A DNA stretch of 64,000 bases, from assembly GCF_003865405.1 (NCBI RefSeq), contig NZ_RQVQ01000014.1, positions 1 to 64,000 on the forward strand, written 5' to 3'. The notes under the pieces were generated by a model. It was given only the letters and a program-made list of their open reading frames with translations, was not told the DNA's origin and did not search any database. The position numbers were made by a program, and so were the translations under genes. This stretch comes from Paenimyroides tangerinum. Its GTDB lineage: Bacteria > Bacteroidota > Bacteroidia > Flavobacteriales > Flavobacteriaceae. Position 1 is the stretch's first letter. Every line of letters starts with the position of its first letter. Shown here in pieces: positions 29,170 to 38,836 of this stretch.

Positions 29170-31305
29170 TTAAGCGTTTCCTTTTGCTTTCTTAATAACC
29201 TCTTCTTGAATATTAGATGGTGTTTGCTCATAGTGTGAAAACTCCATAGTAGAAGTTGCACGACCTGAAGACAATGTACGTAACGTTGTTACATAACCAA
29301 ACATTTCTGATAACGGCACAGAAGCCTTAACAACTTTAGCTCCATTTCTATCATCCATTGCATTGATTTGACCACGACGACGATTTAAATCCCCAACGAT
29401 ATCACCCATATTTTCTTCTGGAGTCAACACTTCTAATTTCATGATAGGCTCTAAAATTACAGCACCAGCAGCTTTCGCAGACTCTTTATAACCCATTTTA
29501 GCAGCTAACTCGAATGATAAAGCATCAGAATCCACAGGGTGGAAAGATCCATCAATTAAAGTAACTTTTAATGCGTCCATTTCGAATCCAGCTAAAGGGC
29601 CTTGTTTCATTGCTTCACGGAAACCTTTCTCAACTGCAGGAATATATTCTTTTGGTACATTTCCACCTTTTACTGAGTTAACGAACTGTAATCCCATTGG
29701 AACTTTTCCGTCAACCTCGTCAGCTGGACTGATTTTAAATACGATATCACCAAATTTACCACGACCTCCAGATTGCTTTTTATAAGTTTCTCTGTGATCT
29801 GCTGATTTAGTGAAAGCTTCTTTATACTCAACTTGAGGCTCACCTTGGTTCACTTCAACTTTGAATTCACGACGCATACGATCAACAATGATATCTAAGT
29901 GTAACTCACCCATACCAGAAATAATCGTTTGTCCAGAAGCCTGATCTGTACGAACTGTAAAAGTCGGATCCTCTTCAGCTAATTTAGCTAAAGCCATACC
30001 CATTTTATCAACATCCGCTTTAGTTTTAGGCTCAATAGCAATACCAATTACAGGATCAGGGAAATCCATAGATTCTAACACAATTGGGTGTTTTTCATCA
30101 GATAAAGTATCCCCAGTTTTGATATCTTTAAAACCTACAGCAGCACCAATATCTCCAGCTTCAATATATTCAATTGGATTTTGTTTATTAGCATGCATTT
30201 GGTAAATACGAGAAATACGCTCTTTATTACCTGAACGGTTATTTAGAACATAAGAACCCGCATCAAGACGACCAGAATAAGCACGGAAGAAAGCCAAACG
30301 ACCTACGAAAGGATCAGTAGCAATCTTAAACGCTAACGCCGCAAAAGGATCTGTAACAGAAGGCTTACGACTAATTGGCTCGTCAGTATCAGGATTTATA
30401 CCATGAATCGCTTCTTTATCTGTTGGAGCAGGTAAATAACGACAAACAGCATCAATCATAAATTGAACTCCTTTATTTTTGAATGAAGAACCACACATCA
30501 TTGGAATAATACTCATATCTAAAGTAGCAGCACGCAAAGCAGCGTTAACTTCTTCTTCAGTAATTGAGTTTTCATCCTCCATGTACTTCTCTAATAAATT
30601 CTCATCATAAGCAGCAATTTCCTCAATTAACTGACCTCTATATTGTTTAACTTCATCAACCATATCAGCTGGAATTTCAACAATATCAAATGTAGAACCA
30701 TGATTATCATCATGCCATACAATTGCACGATTTTTAATTAAATCAACTACACCTTTGAAATCAACTTCATCACCAATTGGTAAAACGATAGGCACTGCAT
30801 TAGAACCTAACATTTCTTTTACCTGACGACAAACTTTTAAGAAATCTGCACCTTGACGGTCCATTTTGTTTACAAATCCCATACGAGGAACCTTGTAATT
30901 ATCAGCTAATCTCCAGTTAGTTTCAGACTGAGGCTCAACACCATCAACTGCAGAAAACAAGAAAACTAAACCATCTAATACACGTAATGAACGGTTTACC
31001 TCTACAGTAAAGTCAACGTGACCAGGAGTATCAATAATATTGAAGTGATATTTTTTAGTTTCATCTGTTGGTTTTCCATTTTCCATAGGAAAATTCCACT
31101 CAACAGTTACCGCAGCAGAAGTAATTGTAATACCTCTTTCTGCTTCTTGTTCCATCCAGTCAGTAGTAGATGACCCTTCGTGAGTCTCACCAATCTTGTG
31201 ATTTTTACCTGTATAGAAAAGAATACGCTCAGTTGTTGTTGTTTTACCAGCATCAATATGAGCAGCAATTCCGATATTTCTAGTATAATTTAAATCTCTA
31301 GCCAT
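29170..31305 (-). CDS. fusA: Elongation factor G
   Basis: EF-G, 711 residues, drives translocation by GTP hydrolysis. The G domain shows [15 protein letters not shown] (G1), [11 protein letters not shown] (G2), [12 protein letters not shown] (G3) and NKMDRQGAD (G4). Domain II to V follow, with [20 protein letters not shown] in domain III. It sits in the str-like order rpsL-rpsG-fusA. Confidence 0.98.
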   Translation of the reverse strand: MARDLNYTRNIGIAAHIDAGKTTTTERILFYTGKNHKIGETHEGSSTTDWMEQEAERGITITSAAVTVEWNFPMENGKPTDETKKYHFNIIDTPGHVDFTVEVNRSLRVLDGLVFLFSAVDGVEPQSETNWRLADNYKVPRMGFVNKMDRQGADFLKVCRQVKEMLGSNAVPIVLPIGDEVDFKGVVDLIKNRAIVWHDDNHGSTFDIVEIPADMVDEVKQYRGQLIEEIAAYDENLLEKYMEDENSITEEEVNAALRAATLDMSIIPMMCGSSFKNKGVQFMIDAVCRYLPAPTDKEAIHGINPDTDEPISRKPSVTDPFAALAFKIATDPFVGRLAFFRAYSGRLDAGSYVLNNRSGNKERISRIYQMHANKQNPIEYIEAGDIGAAVGFKDIKTGDTLSDEKHPIVLESMDFPDPVIGIAIEPKTKADVDKMGMALAKLAEEDPTFTVRTDQASGQTIISGMGELHLDIIVDRMRREFKVEVNQGEPQVEYKEAFTKSADHRETYKKQSGGRGKFGDIVFKISPADEVDGKVPMGLQFVNSVKGGNVPKEYIPAVEKGFREAMKQGPLAGFEMDALKVTLIDGSFHPVDSDALSFELAAKMGYKESAKAAGAVILEPIMKLEVLTPEENMGDIVGDLNRRRGQINAMDDRNGAKVVKASVPLSEMFGYVTTLRTLSSGRATSTMEFSHYEQTPSNIQEEVIKKAKGNA

Positions 31306-31323
31306 TTCTGTTCTTTATATATA

Positions 31324-31800
31324 TTAGAATCTAAAGTGAGAGAATGCTTTATTAGCCTCTGCCATTTTATGAGTATCCATTCTTTTCTTAACTGCAGCAC
31401 CTTCTTCTTTAGCAGCAGCTAAAATTTCAGAAGCTAATTTACCAGCCATAGATTTCTCATTTCTTCTTCTTGCATAAAGAATCATCCATTTCATTGCCAT
31501 AGAGATTTTTCTATCTGGACGAATTTGCATAGGAATTTGGAACGTAGCTCCACCTACACGACGTGAACGTACTTCTACGTGAGGCATAACATTTGTTAAT
31601 GCATCTTTCCACATCTCTAATGAAGTTTTTTCTTCATCTTGTTTTTTAGACTCAACGATATCTAAAGCATCATAAAATACTTTAAAAGCAGTCGATTTCT
31701 TACCATCCCACATTAAGTTATTCACAAAACGTGTTACTAACTGATCGTTAAATTTCGGATCCGGTAAAAGAGGTCTCTTCTTTGCCTGTCTTTTTCTCAT
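31324..31800 (-). CDS. rpsG: 30S ribosomal protein S7
   Basis: S7, 158 residues, nucleates folding of the 16S 3' domain and represses the str operon in Escherichia coli. It begins [20 protein letters not shown] and has [20 protein letters not shown]. It lies 28 bases after rpsL and 18 before fusA. Confidence 0.97.
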   Translation of the reverse strand: MRKRQAKKRPLLPDPKFNDQLVTRFVNNLMWDGKKSTAFKVFYDALDIVESKKQDEEKTSLEMWKDALTNVMPHVEVRSRRVGGATFQIPMQIRPDRKISMAMKWMILYARRRNEKSMAGKLASEILAAAKEEGAAVKKRMDTHKMAEANKAFSHFRF

Positions 31801-31828
31801 GTCTTTTTCTTAAAAGTTTTTTAAACTA

Positions 31829-32212
31829 TTACTTTTTTGCATCTTTAGGGCGTTTCGCACCGTATTTAGAACGTCTTTGAGTACGACCGTTAACTCCGGC
31901 AGTATCTAAAGCTCCACGTACAATGTGATATCTAACCCCTGGTAAATCTTTTACCCTTCCACCTCTAACTAATACTATCGAGTGCTCTTGTAAATTGTGT
32001 CCTTCTCCTGGAATGTAAGCATTTACTTCATTACCGTTTGTCAAACGTACACGCGCTACTTTACGCATCGCAGAGTTTGGCTTTTTAGGTGTTGTAGTAT
32101 AAACACGCGTACAAACCCCTCTTCTTTGAGGACAAGAATCCAAAGCAACCGATTTACTCTTCTTAGTCAATTGGGTTCTCCCTGTTCTTACTAATTGTTG
32201 AATTGTTGGCAT
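31829..32212 (-). CDS. rpsL: 30S ribosomal protein S12
   Basis: S12, 127 residues, takes part in decoding. The lysines linked to streptomycin resistance when mutated are wild type ([20 protein letters not shown] and [18 protein letters not shown]). It is the first gene of the long ribosomal run, with a consensus promoter 55 bases upstream and a hairpin at the predicted mRNA 5' end. Confidence 0.98.
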   Translation of the reverse strand: MPTIQQLVRTGRTQLTKKSKSVALDSCPQRRGVCTRVYTTTPKKPNSAMRKVARVRLTNGNEVNAYIPGEGHNLQEHSIVLVRGGRVKDLPGVRYHIVRGALDTAGVNGRTQRRSKYGAKRPKDAKK

Positions 32213-32245
32213 AATGTTTATTAAATAATTTAATACAATATTAAA

Positions 32246-32265
32246 ATCCCGCTATTTACGGGGAT
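32246..32265 (-). promoter_or_regulatory. 5'-terminal hairpin of the rpsL transcript
   Basis: On the minus strand AT-C-CCCG pairs with CGGGAT around TAAATAG. It begins only one base after the -7 element, so it would form at or near the extreme 5' end of the mRNA. Such hairpins can protect mRNA ends; protein binding is another option. Confidence 0.5.
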
Positions 32266-32266
32266 G

Positions 32267-32297
32267 CAAATATATAAATAATTCTAACGAAAACAAA
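32267..32297 (-). promoter_or_regulatory. Consensus promoter of the ribosomal run
   Basis: TTTG (32294-32297), exactly 19 bases, and TATATTTG (32267-32274) followed by C on the minus strand fit the Bacteroidota promoter perfectly. It is the strongest promoter match in the window, as expected for ribosomal genes. Confidence 0.85.
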
Positions 32298-32387
32298 CTT
32301 AATTTATTTATTTTCAAATCTATTTTATTTTTATTGACCTGAATACCAAATTTTACTTTAATTTCGTTACTATAAAAACGAATTCTC

Positions 32388-34043
32388 TTGAACAAATTTC
32401 TCTATATACTACTTTTCTTTAGCTGCATTAATATGAATGCTCAGAATCTACTTCTGAAAATAAATAGTACATCAGAAAAAGAAAATGTGATTATAGATAG
32501 CATTTCTTATCAAAAAAATCACGAGAACGCAAAGAGTATTATTTCTGAATTTGAAAAGTTTCAAAACACCTTGTATAACGATGGATATATAAACCAACGC
32601 TTACTTTCGTCTGAAAAAACAAACGATTCTACATTCACTTATGTTATCGCTCTAAATAAGCGCTTCAAAAGTATAAAAATAAACTTCGACTCAATTCAAC
32701 CTGATGTAAAAAAAATATTAAGCATCAACGATTCATTTATTCAAATTCCGATCGATAAAACCGAAAGTTATATTTTAAATTACTTACAGATATTAGAGAA
32801 ACAAGGTTATTCAATTAGTCAGATTAAACTTGACAATCAAATTATTTCTGACAACCAAATCAACGCTCAGTTAAAAATCATTTTGGATGAAAAAAGAAAA
32901 ATCGATTTAATCACCATAAATCCATACACAAATTTCCCCAAAGGAATAAATAAACAACTCTTAAAGAAATACATCAAAAAAGATTTTAACCAGCAAACCA
33001 TTACAGAACTTCAAAAAGAATTAAGTCAGTTTCCATTTATAAAAACCGTAAAACCACCCGAAGTTTTATTTACAGAAAACAAAACTGTTCTTTATCTATT
33101 TCTTGAAAAAGCAAATTCCAATCAATTTGATGGCTTAATCGGGTTTTCAAATGACGATAACGGAACCGTTCGTTTTAATGGAAATGTAGATTTAAAACTA
33201 ATGAACATTCTAAATAAAGGAGAACAATTTAATTTATATTGGAGAAACGACGGAAATCAGCAGTCAACCTTTAATTTAGGAACTGAACTTCCTTATTTAT
33301 TTCAAAGTCCGATTGGCTTGAAAGCAAATCTTCAAATTTTTAAACAAGACAGCACACAACAAAACACGAAGTTTAACGCTTCACTCCTATATTATATAAC
33401 GTACAACAACAAAGTTGGATTGGGATATCAAAGTACCACTTCAGTTGCTGGAGAATTTAACACATACGCAGCACAGAATTATTCAAATCAATTCTTGACA
33501 TTGAATTATGAATTTTCTCATTATAGAGAGCACGTATTATTTCCGTTACAAACACGAATCACAGGTTTAGCGGGAACAGGAAATAGGAAGGATGACAATT
33601 CCAAGGTAAACCAACAGTTTGTAGATTTAGAAGCGTTTCATCATTTCTATCTCGACGAACGGAATATTGTCTATTTAAAAGGTAAAGCCTATCAACTTTT
33701 CAGCCCTTCAATTCTATACAATGAATTATATCGCTTTGGAGGCGTTCAGAACATTCGGGGTTTTAATGAAAACACACTACAAGCGCAATCATTAGCAGGG
33801 ATTTTTACCGAATATCGATTTGTACTTTCTCCGACTTTATATGCACATTCAATTACAGATTATGTGTATTATATTGACGATTCTACAGACACAAAAGGCA
33901 ATCTATATTCGGTTGGATTAGGGATTGGAATTGCAACTCCGTCTGGATTGTTTAATCTAATTTACGCAAATGGATTACAACCAAAACAAGAATTTAAGAT
34001 GAGTAATTCAATTATTCACTTGAGTTATAAAACACAGTTTTAA
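32388..34043 (+). CDS. Omp85-family outer-membrane protein with POTRA-like N-terminus
   Basis: The 551-residue protein has a signal peptide (MNKFLYILLFFSCINMNAQ), a periplasmic part (about 20-240) with POTRA-like alpha/beta repeats such as ELQKELSQFPFIKTVKPPEV, and a C-terminal beta-barrel (about 245-551). The barrel has the Omp85 motif in GGVQNIRGFNENTLQ and ends in an aromatic residue (LSYKTQF), as BAM substrates do. Translation has to begin at the TTG at 32388 because the frame is stopped just upstream (32373) and the next ATG would delete the signal peptide. The closest group is BamA/TamA or FhaC-like; the cargo is unknown. Confidence 0.8.
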   Translation: MNKFLYILLFFSCINMNAQNLLLKINSTSEKENVIIDSISYQKNHENAKSIISEFEKFQNTLYNDGYINQRLLSSEKTNDSTFTYVIALNKRFKSIKINFDSIQPDVKKILSINDSFIQIPIDKTESYILNYLQILEKQGYSISQIKLDNQIISDNQINAQLKIILDEKRKIDLITINPYTNFPKGINKQLLKKYIKKDFNQQTITELQKELSQFPFIKTVKPPEVLFTENKTVLYLFLEKANSNQFDGLIGFSNDDNGTVRFNGNVDLKLMNILNKGEQFNLYWRNDGNQQSTFNLGTELPYLFQSPIGLKANLQIFKQDSTQQNTKFNASLLYYITYNNKVGLGYQSTTSVAGEFNTYAAQNYSNQFLTLNYEFSHYREHVLFPLQTRITGLAGTGNRKDDNSKVNQQFVDLEAFHHFYLDERNIVYLKGKAYQLFSPSILYNELYRFGGVQNIRGFNENTLQAQSLAGIFTEYRFVLSPTLYAHSITDYVYYIDDSTDTKGNLYSVGLGIGIATPSGLFNLIYANGLQPKQEFKMSNSIIHLSYKTQF

Positions 34044-34079
34044 AAAATAAGAAGACTAACTAAAATCTGCTTATTTTTT
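34042..34079. terminator. Bidirectional terminator
   Basis: AAAAAATAAG / CTTATTTTTT (34042-34051, 34070-34079) between the convergent Omp85 and lipoprotein genes; a T-run follows in both directions. The upper stem is imperfect. Confidence 0.6.
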
Positions 34080-34322
34080 ATTTTCAAGTTTTCTTGCATT
34101 CATCACTGAATCGATAACTGATTGCGGAACATTTCCATAAACATAAATAGAATCAGTTTTCCGAACTTGTCCCATATAAGTCTTACCGTGCAATTGAACA
34201 GCATCTAATGAAATAGCATTTTCTAAAACATCTTCATTAAAAAATTGTTTATCTAAAGTTGCATTTGTTTTACACGAGATAAAAAACAAACATCCAACCG
34301 AAAGCAGTAAATATTTTTTCAT
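34071..34322 (-). CDS. Small lipoprotein of unknown function
   Basis: An 83-residue product with a lipoprotein signal (MKKYLLLSVGCLFFISC, modified Cys probably residue 17). The mature part has LDAVQLHGKTYMGQVRKTDSIYVYGNVPQSVIDSV, no recognised domain. It is divergent from rlmB; an inverted repeat (34338-34358) lies in the shared upstream region. Confidence 0.65.
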   Translation of the reverse strand: MKKYLLLSVGCLFFISCKTNATLDKQFFNEDVLENAISLDAVQLHGKTYMGQVRKTDSIYVYGNVPQSVIDSVMNARKLENKK

Positions 34323-34337
34323 AAAAATAGATTTAAC

Positions 34338-34358
34338 CTAAGAAATAAAATTTCTTAG
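34338..34358. repeat. Inverted repeat between divergent genes
   Basis: CTAAGAAAT and ATTTCTTAG separated by AAA, in the 66-base gap between the small lipoprotein gene and rlmB. It could be an operator or a leader hairpin of the lipoprotein mRNA. Confidence 0.4.
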
Positions 34359-34376
34359 AATTTATAAATATAATAA

Positions 34377-34384
34377 TATCTTTG
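34377..34384 (+). promoter_or_regulatory. -7 element almost touching the rlmB start codon
   Basis: TATCTTTG followed by C fits TAnnTTTG and ends only four bases before the ATG at 34389. If used, transcription would start within the first bases of the coding region or just before it, making the mRNA leaderless or nearly so. Confidence 0.5.
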
Positions 34385-34388
34385 CATT

Positions 34389-35126
34389 ATGCAAAACGAA
34401 CATCAAATATTTGGAATTCGTGCAATTATCGAGGCGATAAATGCAGGAAAAGAAATCGATAAAGTATTTATCCAGAAAGAAGCTCAAGGCGAATTAATGC
34501 AAGAGCTAATGAAAACAATGAAAAAGGGAAACATCAATTTCTCCTATGTTCCTGTTGAAAAATTAAATAAACTAAGTAAATTCAATAATCACCAAGGCGC
34601 TGTTGCTTCAATTGCTCCTATCAAGTTTGTTGAACTAGAAGGCTTAATTGAAAAAATATCAGAATCAGAAAAAACACCTTTAATCTTAATTTTAGATCAA
34701 ATTTCTGACGCACGTAATTTTGGTGCTATTATCCGTACGGCTGAATGCACAGGCGTTGACGCAATTATTATCGGGAAACAAGGTGCTGCACCCGTAAACG
34801 GAGATACAGTTAAAACTTCTGCCGGAGCGGTTTTTAATATTCCAATTTGTAAAGTGGACCATATTAAAGACGCTATTTTCTATCTTCAAGGTTCAGGTTA
34901 CAAAACAGTTGCCGCTACAGAAAAAACAGAAAACAGAATTTACGACATCAACTTTAACCAACCTATTGCAATCATTATGGGTTCAGAAGATAAAGGAGTA
35001 AATCCGTCGGTTTTAAAAATCATCGACGAAAAAGCAAAATTACCAATGTACGGAACTATTTCTTCATTGAATGTTTCGGTTGCTTGTGGAGCTTTCTTAT
35101 ACGAAGCAGTTCGCCAAAGATTATAA
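34389..35126 (+). CDS. rlmB: 23S rRNA (guanosine-2'-O-)-methyltransferase RlmB
   Basis: The 245-residue SpoU/TrmH-family enzyme has the N-terminal substrate-binding domain (EHQIFGIRAIIEAINAGK) and the trefoil-knot methyltransferase domain with ILDQISDARNFGAIIRTAE (motif 1), IIMGSEDKGVNP (motif 2) and SLNVSVACGAFLYEA (motif 3). It is expected to methylate G2251 of 23S rRNA using S-adenosylmethionine. The start is conserved in relatives. Confidence 0.93.
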   Translation: MQNEHQIFGIRAIIEAINAGKEIDKVFIQKEAQGELMQELMKTMKKGNINFSYVPVEKLNKLSKFNNHQGAVASIAPIKFVELEGLIEKISESEKTPLILILDQISDARNFGAIIRTAECTGVDAIIIGKQGAAPVNGDTVKTSAGAVFNIPICKVDHIKDAIFYLQGSGYKTVAATEKTENRIYDINFNQPIAIIMGSEDKGVNPSVLKIIDEKAKLPMYGTISSLNVSVACGAFLYEAVRQRL

Positions 35127-35154
35127 TTAAATTTAGATTTTTAGATAAATATTT

Positions 35155-35199
35155 AATGAGATATTGAGTTTGTAATACAAATTTGGTATCTCATTTTTT
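35155..35199 (+). terminator. Terminator after rlmB
   Basis: AATGAGATA (35155-35163) pairs with TATCTCATT (35187-35195), followed by TTTT. A second inverted repeat TTTGTA / TACAAA (35169-35181) sits in the loop and may form an inner stem. Confidence 0.65.
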
Positions 35200-35212
35200 A
35201 AATCAAATCAAT

Positions 35213-36262
35213 ATGAAAAAAGACGTAAAAATAGAATATCGTAAACCTATTTATCCGATTATTCCGGAACTAATGGAATATTTAGAAAAATACAATCGTA
35301 CTACAAAGACGAGTGTTTTTTACGATGACTTAATGCGCTTTTCAGGTTACATATCTTTAGAAGATAAAGAAGGAAATGACACACTTTGGTTACGTGTTTA
35401 TTATCCAGAATTTGAACAAAAAGAAATTGAAGATAGTTTAAATAGGATTTATACGTTACTACATTCAAACGGAGACAAAGACGTTTTACCTTATTTAAAA
35501 GTTGATTGTATTGATTTTTGTACGTTCGGAAATTCAAAGCCTTTTCGTGTAAAAGTTCGTAATATTTTAAATGATAATTACACGAATTTTTATATTAAAC
35601 GTGCCGATGCTTCTCGTTTATACGGATTAGAATTGGAAGAAATGCTTTCACCTTATCCGATGAATTATTTGGTTTACAAAGACACTTTGATTGAAGAACA
35701 TATTTTAGGAATTCCGGGTGATGTTTTTATTAAAAATCATTTACCAAATTGTACCGAATTAGAAAAAGCACAGATTTCTAAAGAGTTTGTAAAGTTTAAC
35801 GAACGATGTATGTTAGGTCTTTTAGGCGATATGCGTTCGTATAATTATGTGATTATTCCAACACACGATTTTGACCAAGTGGTTTATAGAATTCGACCGA
35901 TAGATTTTGACCAACAGAATTACGAAGGAAATTTAAAAATATATTTACCACAGTATTTCAAAGAAAATTTTCCGATGGTTCAAATGGTTTTAGAAAAACT
36001 GGTTCGTGGTTCTATGGAACAATATCGAAGAGAAGTACGTTCGGTTATTGCACGTCGTGTTTTAGCAAATAAAGAACGATTCGATGATTTGATTGCAGTG
36101 ATGAAAAAAGATAATATTGCACCTTATGAACACGTAGAAAATCTGAGAAAAGCACTACAAAAACTAACCCACGAAAAAGCATTTAAACAATGTGAAACTA
36201 TGGGAGAAATTCTAGATACGGCGATTCAATTTGTAATTCGAAATTACAAGAATACGAATTGA
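35213..36262 (+). CDS. Conserved-type protein of unknown function with kinase-like motifs
   Basis: From the ATG at 35213 the protein has 349 residues; an upstream TTG at 35183 lies inside the rlmB terminator and is rejected. I do not recognise the family. The middle contains NFYIKRADASRLYG, then EEHILGIPGDV, then LLGDMRSYNYVII and RIRPIDFDQQNY. Their order (a lysine in a beta-strand, a G-D-x4-N loop, then D-F-D) resembles the lysine, catalytic loop and DFG-type metal site of protein-kinase-like folds. This is only motif reading. The protein has no signal peptide. The 3' end overlaps the convergent rhomboid gene by 65 bases. Confidence 0.7.
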   Translation: MKKDVKIEYRKPIYPIIPELMEYLEKYNRTTKTSVFYDDLMRFSGYISLEDKEGNDTLWLRVYYPEFEQKEIEDSLNRIYTLLHSNGDKDVLPYLKVDCIDFCTFGNSKPFRVKVRNILNDNYTNFYIKRADASRLYGLELEEMLSPYPMNYLVYKDTLIEEHILGIPGDVFIKNHLPNCTELEKAQISKEFVKFNERCMLGLLGDMRSYNYVIIPTHDFDQVVYRIRPIDFDQQNYEGNLKIYLPQYFKENFPMVQMVLEKLVRGSMEQYRREVRSVIARRVLANKERFDDLIAVMKKDNIAPYEHVENLRKALQKLTHEKAFKQCETMGEILDTAIQFVIRNYKNTN

Positions 36263-37016
36263 ATTCATAAGTAACTTTACCCGAATAAATCATCGAATAT
36301 TCTAAATAAGAAATACTTCGTTTTGGTTTATTTAATTCGATATAATTTTTTGGTTTCGGATTAAAATTTCCATTTTCATCAAAGTGTTTCATAAATTTAT
36401 CTTCAGAAGCATCAAAATCGGGATGTTGCCAATCGTATTTATAAATCGGTTCGTATTGACGTTTTTCTAAAGTAAATGCTAAAACAATTCCGGTTAAGAA
36501 ACCTGCCAAATGTCCTTCCCAAGAAATTCCTTCTTCCACATCCGGAAACAAATACCAAATAGAACCTCCGTAAATTAAAACAACAAAAAACGAAAGTGCC
36601 ATCAAGCGAAAATATTTGGTTCGCATTCCTGCAAAGAAAATAAAACTGGTTAACACATAAATAATTCCACTGGCACCGATATGAAAACTTTCACGTCCGA
36701 TGAGCCAAGTTCCTAATCCAGAAAACAACCAACCAAACAAAAGTACTTTCCAGAAATCTTCTTTATAAAAGAAATATAAAATAGAAAGTAAAACAATTAT
36801 GGCTATTGAATTATTTGAGATATGACTGATGCTTCCGTGAAGAAATGGACTGAACAAAACACCTCTTAAACCTTCTAAAGTTCGAGGATAAATCCCGAAT
36901 TCATTCAACTCTAAGAAATAACGCCAGTTTAAATAATAAACCGACCACATTCCCAAAAGGAACAAAAATGGAATTAATATAACGTTTGTAGTAAACTCAA
37001 ATTTCTTTTCTTGCAT
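36198..37016 (-). CDS. Rhomboid-family intramembrane serine protease
   Basis: From the ATG at 37016 the product has 272 residues (a TTG four codons upstream is not needed). About six hydrophobic segments are present. The catalytic serine lies in HIGASGIIYVLTSFIFF and the catalytic histidine in SWEGHLAGFLTGIVLAF. Before them comes LFSPFLHGSISHISNNSI, equivalent to the FxHxxxxHxxxN region. The last 70 residues are hydrophilic. The C-terminal 21 codons overlap the opposite gene, an arrangement that leaves no room for a terminator. Confidence 0.88.
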   Translation of the reverse strand: MQEKKFEFTTNVILIPFLFLLGMWSVYYLNWRYFLELNEFGIYPRTLEGLRGVLFSPFLHGSISHISNNSIAIIVLLSILYFFYKEDFWKVLLFGWLFSGLGTWLIGRESFHIGASGIIYVLTSFIFFAGMRTKYFRLMALSFFVVLIYGGSIWYLFPDVEEGISWEGHLAGFLTGIVLAFTLEKRQYEPIYKYDWQHPDFDASEDKFMKHFDENGNFNPKPKNYIELNKPKRSISYLEYSMIYSGKVTYEFNSYSCNFELQIESPYLEFLP

Positions 37017-37108
37017 AATCAAAAGCAATCAAAAAATTAACCATAAAAAAAAGACTGCCATTATAGCAGACTCATCGAAATATAGAAATGATTTCATAAA
37101 TTTACAAA

Positions 37109-38386
37109 ATGGAAGCACCATTAGCAGAACGCATACGTCCGAAACAATTAGAAGATTACATCAGTCAAACTCATTTGGTTGGTGAAACGGGTATTTTAAC
37201 ACAAAACATCAAACGTGGATTAATTCCATCAATGATTTTTTGGGGACCACCTGGAACCGGAAAAACTACTTTAGCTGAGATTATTGCAAAAGAAAGTGAA
37301 CGTCCGTTTTATGTTTTAAGTGCAATTAACGCAGGAGTTAAAGACGTTCGAGAAGTTATAGAAAAGGCAAAAAACAGTGGCGGTATTTTTACGGCTCGAA
37401 ATCCAATTTTGTTTATAGATGAGATTCACAGATTTAGTAAATCTCAACAAGATTCCCTTTTGGGAGCAGTCGAAAAAGGTTGGATAACTTTAATTGGCGC
37501 AACCACAGAAAACCCGAGTTTTGAAGTCATTCCTGCCCTACTTTCACGTTGTCAAGTTTACACCTTAAATGCTTTTACAAAAGATCATTTACAAGCTTTA
37601 TTAGAACGTGCTATTTCAACAGATAAGTTTCTTAAAACAAAAAAAATTAAACTTAAAGAAGTTGAAACTTTGTTTCGAATTTCTGGTGGAGATGGAAGAA
37701 AATTATTAAATACTTTTGAATTAATTGTAAACTCGATTTCAGGTGATGATATCGAAATCACAAATGATAAAGTTTTACAAGTTGTTCAACAAAACACGGT
37801 TAGATACGACAAAACTGGTGAACAACATTATGACATAATTTCCGCTTTTATAAAATCAATTCGTGGAAGTGACCCAAACGGTGCTGTTTATTGGTTAGCT
37901 CGAATGATTGAAGGCGGCGAAGATTTGAAATTTATTGCAAGACGATTGGTTATTTCAGCTTCTGAAGATATAGGATTGGCAAACCCGACGGCAATTATTA
38001 TGGCTAATAACATCTTTCAGGCAGTTTCTGTAATCGGATATCCCGAAAGTAGAATCTTATTAAGTCAATGTGCTATTTATTTGGCAACATCTCCAAAAAG
38101 CAATGCAAGTTATTTAGCTATTGGAAAGGCGCAACAAGTTGTGAAACAAACAGGTGATTTATCTGTTCCAATTCATTTGCGAAATGCTCCAACTAAATTG
38201 ATGAAAGAATTAGGTTATGGAGAAGATTATAAATATTCACACGATTATCCAGGAAACTTCGCTTATCAAGAATTTCTTCCTGATGAATTAAGTAACGTTC
38301 CGTTTTATGAACCAGGTGAAAATGCTCGTGAAAAACAAACCCAAGATTTCTTACGTCAACGTTGGCAAGGAAAATATAATTATTAA
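37109..38386 (+). CDS. rarA: Replication-associated recombination protein A (AAA ATPase)
   Basis: The 425-residue RarA/MgsA protein acts at stalled replication forks. It starts [20 protein letters not shown], with Walker [15 protein letters not shown], Walker [16 protein letters not shown] and sensor region [19 protein letters not shown]. The C-terminal tetramerisation region has [15 protein letters not shown]. Length is usual. A TAAATTTA element at 37097-37104 lies very near the ATG and may be its -7 box. Confidence 0.96.
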   Translation: MEAPLAERIRPKQLEDYISQTHLVGETGILTQNIKRGLIPSMIFWGPPGTGKTTLAEIIAKESERPFYVLSAINAGVKDVREVIEKAKNSGGIFTARNPILFIDEIHRFSKSQQDSLLGAVEKGWITLIGATTENPSFEVIPALLSRCQVYTLNAFTKDHLQALLERAISTDKFLKTKKIKLKEVETLFRISGGDGRKLLNTFELIVNSISGDDIEITNDKVLQVVQQNTVRYDKTGEQHYDIISAFIKSIRGSDPNGAVYWLARMIEGGEDLKFIARRLVISASEDIGLANPTAIIMANNIFQAVSVIGYPESRILLSQCAIYLATSPKSNASYLAIGKAQQVVKQTGDLSVPIHLRNAPTKLMKELGYGEDYKYSHDYPGNFAYQEFLPDELSNVPFYEPGENAREKQTQDFLRQRWQGKYNY

Positions 38387-38413
38387 AAAAGCACTTCAAA
38401 TTGAAGTGCTTTT
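38387..38413. terminator. Bidirectional terminator between rarA and the next gene
   Basis: AAAAGCACTTCAA and TTGAAGTGCTTTT, separated by one A, form a 27-base palindrome immediately after the rarA stop and 5 bases before the stop of the convergent gene. Confidence 0.88.
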
Positions 38414-38418
38414 CCTTT

Positions 38419-38835
38419 TTAATTAATTTTTAATCTTCCGATAGTAGAATATTTGAAAATATTCTGAAGCGCATCCATATATGATTTATTATGTTTCTTC
38501 AAACGACTAACCCCACTATTATTAAATACTATGTTTCCTTTACAATCTTTTAATACAAAAGTTAACTCGGTTGATAAACTTCCCTTACCTCTGCTTAAAT
38601 CTCCAACATACTCAACACACGGATCTAATCGAACCTCTTGAGGCATTTCGTTATCAAAATAAACAGTATATCCTAATTCTTCCATTTTTTGCTTTAAAGC
38701 TGTATTAAGACGGTATTCATTAGTTTTATCTTGAAAATCATAAGCCCATTTAAGATTTACATATTTAACTTTTTGATTTTGTGCAGTCATTCCCAAAGAG
38801 AATAAAACTGCGAATAATAACAAGATTTTTTTCAT
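38419..38835 (-). CDS. Exported protein of unknown function
   Basis: A 138-residue product with a signal peptide (MKKILLLFAVLFSLGMTAQ, cut before NQKVKY). The mature part is short and contains DPCVEYVGDLSRGKGSLSTEL and VLKDCKGNIVFNNSGVSR; the two cysteines may pair in the periplasm. No domain recognised. It begins one base after the stop of the YjjG-like gene, so it is the last gene of that unit. Confidence 0.65.
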   Translation of the reverse strand: MKKILLLFAVLFSLGMTAQNQKVKYVNLKWAYDFQDKTNEYRLNTALKQKMEELGYTVYFDNEMPQEVRLDPCVEYVGDLSRGKGSLSTELTFVLKDCKGNIVFNNSGVSRLKKHNKSYMDALQNIFKYSTIGRLKIN

Positions 38836-38836
38836 T

